Positions 14,208 to 19,481 of a stretch of 19,481 nucleotides of DNA are shown piece after piece; position 1 is the stretch's first letter, and every line of letters begins with the position of its first letter. The notes under the pieces are model-generated. The model saw nothing but the letters and a program-made list of their open reading frames with translations. It ran no database searches and was not told the origin of the DNA. The position numbers and the translations under genes were made by a program. This stretch comes from Desulfobacteraceae bacterium. GTDB taxonomy: Bacteria; Desulfobacterota; Desulfobacteria; Desulfobacterales; SURF-15. The stretch is from positions 1 through 19,481 of the forward strand of contig QZKK01000081.1 in the NCBI GenBank assembly GCA_003599475.1, given 5' to 3'.

Positions 14208-15926
14208 ATGCGGGATCATGGAGCTGCAATGATGCGTTTTGGATGGAATGTCTTGATGGCGGTTTTCGCCGCAATATCGGTATCGGTCGCCTGTGCCGGT
14301 GGGGTTGATCAGATTACCGAAGATTTCAAGCCGCTCGATGGATACGTGGTGATGCCGAGGGGAGACGAGTTCATCATCGATCTGGATGCGCGGCAGGGAA
14401 TCAATATCGGCGATCTTTTCAGCGTGATCGGCCCTGGCGAAGCGGTGATCCATCCGATTACGAAAAAAGTGCTCGGAAAGCTCGAAGAGATCAAAGGGGT
14501 TTTAAAGGTGACCCGCATCCTGGACGGATTTTCTTTTGCCCGGCCCCTGGCCAAAACCGCCGGCATCAAAGAGGGGGATCCGATTCGCCGCTTCTCCGGC
14601 CTGAAAGCTGTACTTTGGGATTATACGGGCCGGAACAGGCCTCTATTCAACCAACTGCAAAAAGCGTTGCCTGGTTTGAACTGGCAGGATTATCAGGCCG
14701 CCCAGGAGGCAAGGCCCGCCCAGCCGGAGCCTATTTCCGGTGCAAAGGACATCCTGCTGTTCATTGCGAAGGCCGATAAGCTTGAGGTACGCGACGCGGG
14801 CCTTGATCTGATACACGATTACCCTGCAGAAGCGGCTTCGCTCGATGCGGGAAAAACCGCGCCGGCACCTCCACAGGTACAGCCGCCTCGCACTTCAGCG
14901 CCGCCCGAAGCCGCTCCTCCTGCAAAACCAAAAGGGGGAATTGTCGATTTTGGTTCGGCCGCAGTTGCCGGCCGATTGAGCGACAACATCCTCATGGCCG
15001 ACCTGTTCCATCACAACGGTCGCATGCTGATGGCAGCCACAGACGGCAAGAAGATCGATGTTCTGGCAGTTGCTGACGGGCTTAAATCGGTTGCAAGCGC
15101 CAAACCCGGAAGCGACGGGCAGATACTGGCAGTCAAATGGTGGGTGCCGTCTGCCGGAAAAATCTACCTTGCGGTTCCGACCTGGACCGGCCAAAAGGTA
15201 GCCAGCTCCGTATTCGTTCTCGAAAATGACCGATTGGTCCCCGTTGCCGACGGTCTGGACTCGATCCTGGGGGCCTTCGATCACGATGGGGATGGCCGTC
15301 CGGAAACCCTGCTTGGACAGGAATTCGACCGAGAGGTTTTTTTCGGCAGGCGCATCAAGGAACTCTTTTTGAACAACGGGTCATTTGCAGCAAGAACCCC
15401 CGGCTTCGACCTGCCTCCCGGATTTACCGTCATCGGCGGTCAACTGGCCGATCTTACAGGCGACGGGATACCGGAAGCCGTTTACGTACGAAAAGGTATT
15501 TTGAAGGTTTATTCAGATAAAAAGAATCTCTACACCTCCTCGAAACAGATGGGAGGCAGTCTGTCGGCATTGACCTATAAAAAAGACCCCACACTCAAAG
15601 ACTACATCACGACTTCCGTCTTTTTTGAGGTATCGCCGGTTGCGGCCGATATCGACGGGGACGGAAAACTGGAGCTTGTTGCGGTTTCGTCCGATCAGTC
15701 GGCAATCAAAGCGCCGGGGCTCGCTCCAATCGTCGATAAAAGCCGGCTGACCGTTTTCAAGTTTCAGGACGGGGGATTCGTCCGTGGGACTCTGGGCGAA
15801 ACGGTCGATGGGGCGATCCAGGGGCTTGCGGTCGCAAAGGGGCAGGTATTGTATGTGGCCTCCGACCCAGGTTCCCCTTTCAGCGGGGGCGGCGCCAGCC
15901 GGCTTCAGGCGCTTTCGCTGAAATAG
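14208..15926 (+). CDS. Exported FG-GAP/VCBS-like repeat protein with N-terminal FlgT-like domain
   Basis: The product has 572 residues. A signal peptide (hydrophobic core about 12-28, ending ACAGG) is followed by a beta-rich domain (about 38-125; GYVVMPRGDEFIIDLDARQG, then NIGDLFSVIGPGE) that resembles the C-terminal domain of FlgT-type proteins. A Pro/Ala linker spans about 222-243. The C-terminal 320 residues look like a beta-propeller with three Ca2+-loop-like motifs (DHDGDGRPE, DLTGDGIPE, DIDGDGKLE), typical of FG-GAP/VCBS repeats. It probably acts in the periplasm or on the cell surface. The ATG at 14208 has TGGAGG seven bases upstream. No partner is certain; the neighbours also encode envelope proteins. 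Confidence 0.75.
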   Translation: MRDHGAAMMRFGWNVLMAVFAAISVSVACAGGVDQITEDFKPLDGYVVMPRGDEFIIDLDARQGINIGDLFSVIGPGEAVIHPITKKVLGKLEEIKGVLKVTRILDGFSFARPLAKTAGIKEGDPIRRFSGLKAVLWDYTGRNRPLFNQLQKALPGLNWQDYQAAQEARPAQPEPISGAKDILLFIAKADKLEVRDAGLDLIHDYPAEAASLDAGKTAPAPPQVQPPRTSAPPEAAPPAKPKGGIVDFGSAAVAGRLSDNILMADLFHHNGRMLMAATDGKKIDVLAVADGLKSVASAKPGSDGQILAVKWWVPSAGKIYLAVPTWTGQKVASSVFVLENDRLVPVADGLDSILGAFDHDGDGRPETLLGQEFDREVFFGRRIKELFLNNGSFAARTPGFDLPPGFTVIGGQLADLTGDGIPEAVYVRKGILKVYSDKKNLYTSSKQMGGSLSALTYKKDPTLKDYITTSVFFEVSPVAADIDGDGKLELVAVSSDQSAIKAPGLAPIVDKSRLTVFKFQDGGFVRGTLGETVDGAIQGLAVAKGQVLYVASDPGSPFSGGGASRLQALSLK

Positions 15927-15952
15927 CGGTCCAAGGCGAACCCTGAACACTC

Positions 15953-16015
15953 AAGTTTCAGACGAGCGCGGCCGCTGGCCGCCTGAACGGCCAGTTTGAT
16001 CGTAAGAAACTGAAC
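15953..16015. repeat. Dispersed palindromic element, copy 3, with terminator-like hairpin
   Basis: It starts AAGTTTCAG and ends AGAAACTGAAC. Inside is the perfect stem CTGGCCGCCTGAACGGCCAG followed by TTTGATCG. It lies just after the FG-GAP gene and could end its transcript. The stem and following bases nearly match copy 1. Confidence 0.78.
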
Positions 16016-16027
16016 GATCGATTCATT

Positions 16028-16107
16028 TTTTGACAGGATCAACAAGATCGACAGGATAGAGCGAAAAAAAGACAAAAAAATCCTGTTAATCCTGTAATCC
16101 TGTCTAA
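16028..16107. repeat. Inverted repeat of GACAGGAT / ATCCTGT words
   Basis: The left arm repeats GACAGGATC-AACAAGATC-GACAGGAT. The right arm is ATCCTGTTAATCCTGTAATC followed by CTGTC. The arms are imperfect reverse complements around an A-rich loop. Similar ACAGGATTA repeats are known between genes in many deltaproteobacterial genomes (from memory). Confidence 0.75.
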
Positions 16108-16155
16108 ACGTATTGAAGTTTCAGAGGAGAGTGGAGTTGACCGGCGCAATCCGAC

Positions 16156-16695
16156 TCATTCCGACTTGACGCCCGGCTCCTCGGAGCCTTCCCGAGGAAT
16201 GAAATAATATCCTCGCGGATTTTTTACGCCTGCCTCGGAGGGGGCCCGGCTTTCCTCCCGGATTCCCGACTCGGGCTGCTTTCCTGTGCCCGGAGCCCCG
16301 CCGAGGAAACGGTCTCTTGCCGGGGTTCTCTGTTGAACGCCATCGCCCGGAGCAGAGGGAGGCGTTCTCCCCTCCTCGCGGATTCCGGACTCTGCTGTTT
16401 TCCCGCTTCCGGGTGCATCGTCCTCCAGACGGCGCGTCCCTATCGGCGCCTGTTGAGCCTTCGGGCCGGATTCTGTCCGTTCAGGGGTGCGCCCGCGCTC
16501 TCGGAGGCCGGATTCGGGTCCTTTGCCCGCGCCGGGAGACCCCGGCGATATCCGATCCTCCGTGCCGCCTCCGGACGGATTTTCTGCGGCAGTCGAGAGT
16601 GTACTCTCGTCGCCGAATGCCGGATAACCGCCGATCCATAAAACCGTGGCGGAAACCGCAAGAATCACCCGCCATCTATGAAGTGTTCCAAACAT
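16156..16695 (-). CDS. Small exported protein with three internal repeats, unknown function
   Basis: The product has 179 residues. A signal peptide (hydrophobic 9-24, likely cut near YPAFG, residue 28) is followed by a hydrophilic, Pro/Gly/Glu/Arg-rich region. Three 18-residue units occur at 54-71, 95-112 and 135-152, about 40 residues apart, with the pattern PG-x-GK-x2-ESG-(I/L)-RE-x2-R-x-P. The C-terminus contains GYYFIPREG. No Cys, membrane anchor or enzymatic motif is seen, so the protein is probably disordered. The ATG at 16695 has a perfect AAGGAGG. That site overlaps the stop codon (16708-16710) of the upstream ORF, the layout of cotranslated operon genes. The function is unknown. Confidence 0.75.
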   Translation of the reverse strand: MFGTLHRWRVILAVSATVLWIGGYPAFGDESTLSTAAENPSGGGTEDRISPGSPGAGKGPESGLRERGRTPERTESGPKAQQAPIGTRRLEDDAPGSGKTAESGIREEGRTPPSAPGDGVQQRTPARDRFLGGAPGTGKQPESGIREESRAPSEAGVKNPRGYYFIPREGSEEPGVKSE

Positions 16696-16707
16696 GAGAT
16701 GCCTCCT

Positions 16708-17109
16708 TCATTTTCTCGATACTTCGATTATAGGGTTTTGATCCGAGGGGAAACAATGGGGTCGAACCAGCATTTTGCCTGCAACTTTGGCGAGGGTACG
16801 GGTGCCGCTGACCGGAAACGCGATGAATTCCGGCAACGGCTGCCGTCCCCAGCAAGGCAAACCGCTTGGTGCCGAATAACCGGAGCCATCGGCGGCGGGC
16901 AAGGCCTCTATCGGTGCTTCCATGTACGAAAAAGATACTGTCTTTACCTTATTGTCCGGCGGATCGAAGAATCGATATGAGTTGATTACTTCATCTTTTT
17001 TCCGGCCTTCGACGAAAAACTTTACTGTTCATTCCAGCATCGATGGGGCAGCCTGTGGGATCAACGACCGGAAAGCTTCATATTCTGCGCCGCATCGCGG
17101 GCGAAACAC
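16708..17109 (-). CDS. ORF with one in-frame TGA (possible selenoprotein or broken gene)
   Basis: On the minus strand one frame runs from a GTG (17109), with AGAAGGA six bases upstream, to a stop at 16708-16710. It is interrupted only by a TGA at 17029-17031. Before the TGA it encodes FRPRCGAEYEAFRSLIPQ and PSMLE; after it come TVKFFVEGRKKDEVIN, RFFDPPDNK, then PLPEFIAFPVSGTRTLAKVA. This reads like a real soluble protein of about 133 residues. The end overlaps the ribosome site of the next gene, which supports translation of the second part. After the TGA the only in-frame ATG (16923) has no ribosome site and lies well inside coding-like sequence. TGA could be selenocysteine or a nonsense mutation of Trp or another codon. 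I do not recognise the family. Confidence 0.45.
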
Positions 17110-17281
17110 GTTCATTCCTTCTAATTCAGACCGAAACCAATTCACGCTATCTGCCAAAACCGGTTCGCCGCCGGTGGCGAGAACCGACCGGTTTCCGCCT
17201 GCAAACGGCAGGCGATCGACAGGCTTTCTTTTTCCGCAGTTTTGAGCAAACAAGGTGTCCGTTAACCTTATGGAGGATGCG
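17110..17281. promoter_or_regulatory. Divergent intergenic region with two hairpins
   Basis: This gap separates the minus-strand pair from the plus-strand pair. It contains AAACCGG (17157-17163) matched by CCGGTTT (17188-17194), with a nested TCGCC/GGCGA stem. Next to it is a perfect hairpin CGCCTGC-AAACG-GCAGGCG (17196-17214), about 68 bases before the ATG at 17282. They may be operators or leader structures. No clear -10/-35 was found. Confidence 0.4.
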
Positions 17282-18679
17282 ATGAAAAGAAAACGGTGGA
17301 TTCTATTTCTCCTTGCGGGATTATCCGGCACATTCCTGGCCGGCGCGCCTGCTTCCGCCATCGATCAGAGGGATGAGGTGTCATACCTGAGGGGTCCGTA
17401 CAATATCGCTTTCTTTCATCGCCACAACGAGGCCTTCAGGATATCGGCGGCAATCCATTTCGCCCACGCACTCCAGCACGATGTCCTGCAGCTCGGGGAT
17501 TTCAGCCGGAATCTGGCAACCGATATTGAAACGGATGCCGAGTACCTGGCATACCTCTACAACCCGCCGCGTACGGAGCCCACGATGGAGTACTTCGGCC
17601 CCTATACCGCAAGAGTGATGTTCGACCTCTACCGCGCCATCGACTGGACCCACATGCACCACGAGCAGACCTATGACATTCTTTCCCAAAAGAGCATCCC
17701 CTGGAGCGAGAAGAAAAGCTGGACCGACCGGTCCGTTCGATATTACCTGGACAAGTTCGACATCCCGAGGAGCCCCGCCCCGCTCGATGTGACCCTCCGG
17801 CGGGCGGGGACCATGATGAAACCCTATACGACCTATTTCAGAAACTATTACCCGCGCTCCAACAACTTTTTCTTCGCAGCCCACTGGTGGCACCCGGTGA
17901 TCTACGAGGCGATGATGATCGGGGGAAACGACAACGAGCAGGAAACGATGGTGAAGCAGACAGATGGAACCTACTTTTCCCAGGTGATCCAGAATCGCCC
18001 GCAGCGGATGCTGCTGAGCCGCGAGGTCATGCCGCGCTACTCGCGCCTGTCCCCCGAATCGGCCAATATTTTCGACAACCTCCACATGCTTCACGGGATC
18101 GCCTATGACATCCTGGCATACCCCAAGTGGAGCCTCGAGGAGAAGCGCAAGGAGATGTACAGGGTGATCAAGGCCATGAGCTACCAGCCCGGCGACGAGA
18201 AACTGTCGCGCAAGTTCAAGACGGAGCACCCGGAGATGGATCCCCGGGTATATTACGAATGGATGCAGGGGGTCGAAGGCGACATGAACCGGATCATGAT
18301 GGAGATGCACCATGAGATGATGCCGGGCATGATGCCTGAGGGGATGACCATGACCGAAGAGATGAAAAAGAAGATGGAGGAACAGTTTCGTAAGAAGATG
18401 ACCCCGGGAATCCAGGAGGGAGAACTTCCCGGAAGCCTGCTCGAAGCCATGCGGCAGATGATGCCGGATATGAAGGTCAGCGAGGACACGCTGACACCGG
18501 GGGCGACCCCGACCCAGATGATCGAAACCATGCTCGCAGGCTGGGAAAAGAAGCATGGGAGCATGCCCGATATCGAGCCGATTTCGCTCGATTCCGATCC
18601 TTCCGCGCCGCCGCTGTCGGCGGAAGCCGAAAAGTCCGGACGGAAGGAACTGCACATTCAGAATACCACACCCTATTGA
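17282..18679 (+). CDS. Exported His/Met-rich protein of unknown function
   Basis: The product has 465 residues with a signal peptide cleaved after about residue 26 (GAPASA). The mature N-terminal region is rich in His and aromatics (AFFHRHNEAFRISAAIHFAH, later WTHMHHEQT and AAHWWHPVIYEAMM), consistent with a metal-binding helical protein. Residues 339-361 contain ten Met plus two adjacent His, the kind of Met cluster used for Cu(I)/Ag(I) in CopA/CusF-type proteins. A Pro/Ser-rich tail follows. No CxxCH heme motif or known fold is recognised, and the metal idea is inference. The ATG follows GGAGG by five bases. The next gene begins 27 bases after the stop, so the two form an operon. Confidence 0.7.
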   Translation: MKRKRWILFLLAGLSGTFLAGAPASAIDQRDEVSYLRGPYNIAFFHRHNEAFRISAAIHFAHALQHDVLQLGDFSRNLATDIETDAEYLAYLYNPPRTEPTMEYFGPYTARVMFDLYRAIDWTHMHHEQTYDILSQKSIPWSEKKSWTDRSVRYYLDKFDIPRSPAPLDVTLRRAGTMMKPYTTYFRNYYPRSNNFFFAAHWWHPVIYEAMMIGGNDNEQETMVKQTDGTYFSQVIQNRPQRMLLSREVMPRYSRLSPESANIFDNLHMLHGIAYDILAYPKWSLEEKRKEMYRVIKAMSYQPGDEKLSRKFKTEHPEMDPRVYYEWMQGVEGDMNRIMMEMHHEMMPGMMPEGMTMTEEMKKKMEEQFRKKMTPGIQEGELPGSLLEAMRQMMPDMKVSEDTLTPGATPTQMIETMLAGWEKKHGSMPDIEPISLDSDPSAPPLSAEAEKSGRKELHIQNTTPY

Positions 18680-18706
18680 CGGCGGTCGGAAGCCGAGGAG
18701 GATGCG

Positions 18707-19477
18707 ATGAGATCATCTGATGAAGGCAAGAAGAAAAATATCGGAACGGCAGTCATTTCGATTGTTCTCTTCGCGTTTACAGCATCCGTTGCAGGCGCGG
18801 CAGACCATTACAATCTGGAAGAGGGAATCCCCACCCGGATCGAGGACGCGATCGCAACCGGACTCTACAACCGGGAGGTCCAGGGGGTCTTCCGGTGGGA
18901 TCATACCGACGAGGGGGATGCCAAGTTTCTTCTGGAGCCCCGGATCGAGGCGGGCATTTTCCGCAATCTGGAGGCTGAGCTGACCGTTCCCTTTAACCTC
19001 GGGCCTGGCGCCGAAGATGAGGGGATCGGCGATGTCAAGCTCGGCGCGCTGTACAATTTCAACCAGGAGACGCTCGTCCTTCCCATGTTCGCTCTTTCGG
19101 CTGCGGTGAACTTCCCGACAAGTGACGAGGGGGAAGGCTACGATACCACGGTAAAGGCGATTATGACCAAAACCATCGGACCCGGATCGCTGCTGCAGCG
19201 CCTCCATCTCAACATCATCTGGGACCATAACGACGATGCCGAAGAGGACGAACGGGACGACCACTTCACCTATATTTTAGGCTACGACCGCAGGATCAGC
19301 CCGGACATGATTTGGATCGTCGACCTGCTGCGAGAGGAGGAGAAAATGAAAGGGAAAGACTCCAATATCCTGGAATCCGGCATCCGATACATGCTCAACC
19401 CCCTGACGGTGGTTGCCGCCGGCATCGGGGCAGGCCTCGGGGACGATTCCCCCGAATTCCGGGCCACATTCGGTTAG
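18707..19477 (+). CDS. Outer-membrane beta-barrel protein, probable transporter-like
   Basis: The product has 256 residues with a complete stop four bases from the window edge. A signal peptide (hydrophobic 12-30, cut near AGAA, residue 32) precedes alternating strands such as LLEPRIEAGIFRNLEAELTV and IGDVKLGALYNFNQ. This pattern is seen in small outer-membrane barrels of the MetA-pathway/transporter type (Pfam PF13557-like, from memory). Loops are acidic (NDDAEEDERDD). The ATG at 18707 follows GAGGAGG; an ATG at 18702 hits a stop at once. It is cotranscribed with the His/Met-rich gene, suggesting both act in the envelope. Confidence 0.72.
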   Translation: MRSSDEGKKKNIGTAVISIVLFAFTASVAGAADHYNLEEGIPTRIEDAIATGLYNREVQGVFRWDHTDEGDAKFLLEPRIEAGIFRNLEAELTVPFNLGPGAEDEGIGDVKLGALYNFNQETLVLPMFALSAAVNFPTSDEGEGYDTTVKAIMTKTIGPGSLLQRLHLNIIWDHNDDAEEDERDDHFTYILGYDRRISPDMIWIVDLLREEEKMKGKDSNILESGIRYMLNPLTVVAAGIGAGLGDDSPEFRATFG

Positions 19478-19481
19478 ATCG

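Noticed and set aside
16854..16863. AAGGCAAACC resembles the core of the cyclic-di-GMP-I (GEMM) riboswitch.
   Set aside because: The GNRA tetraloop, the GACGCAAAGCC receptor part and the P1 closing stem are missing, and the region fits better as part of the minus-strand ORF.
17110..17361. Upstream extension of the TGA-containing frame to an ATG at 17361.
   Set aside because: It would overlap the signal-peptide region of the divergent gene and run through hairpins; the GTG at 17109 has a proper ribosome site.
17381..18655. A 424-residue open frame on the minus strand.
   Set aside because: It is antisense to the His/Met-rich gene, is full of His/Val/Leu from codon-complement effects, and has no ribosome site or family features.

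Overview
The window looks like a Gram-negative, probably anaerobic member of the Desulfobacterota (former Deltaproteobacteria). This is inferred, not proven. The genes are moderately GC-rich, several products carry signal peptides or are outer-membrane barrels, there is sigma-54 machinery, an oxygen-independent ferrous iron uptake (Feo) operon, and many intergenic gaps are filled by short-word inverted repeats of a kind common in that group. No rRNA, tRNA, CRISPR array or intact insertion sequence was found.

Region 1 (1-7164) is a signalling and export block. On the minus strand lie a SpoIIE/PP2C-type phosphatase with a periplasmic sensor and HAMP domain, a TolC-family outer-membrane protein, and the start of a second probable TolC-like gene that runs off the left edge. 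The latter two overlap by four bases. Divergent from them on the plus strand are a membrane histidine kinase and a sigma-54-activating response regulator of the ZraS/ZraR (NtrB/NtrC) class. The phosphatase has a textbook sigma-54 (-24/-12) promoter in the divergent gap, so the two-component pair very likely controls the phosphatase-TolC operon.

Region 2 (7271-10580) is iron uptake: feoA, feoB and a 44-residue Cys-rich membrane protein on the minus strand. They face a divergent DtxR-family metalloregulator, with promoters and operator-like sites between them.

Region 3 (10581-12570) holds an orphan histidine-kinase-like membrane protein whose phospho-acceptor His position is Asp. It sits behind a second sigma-54 promoter, which makes it a candidate second target of the region-1 regulator. 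It is flanked by repeat-rich gaps.

Region 4 (12571-19477) encodes envelope proteins of mostly unknown function: an Asp-rich outer-membrane barrel, an exported FG-GAP/VCBS-like protein, a secreted protein with three internal repeats preceded by an unusual ORF containing one in-frame TGA, and a divergent pair made of a His/Met-rich periplasmic protein and an outer-membrane barrel protein.

The least ordinary signals are four: the sigma-54 wiring of the phosphatase and the His-less kinase; the TGA-interrupted ORF at 16708-17109; a palindromic element present three times, one copy of which supplies the end of the DtxR-family gene; and long imperfect palindromes built from short repeated words in most intergenic gaps.
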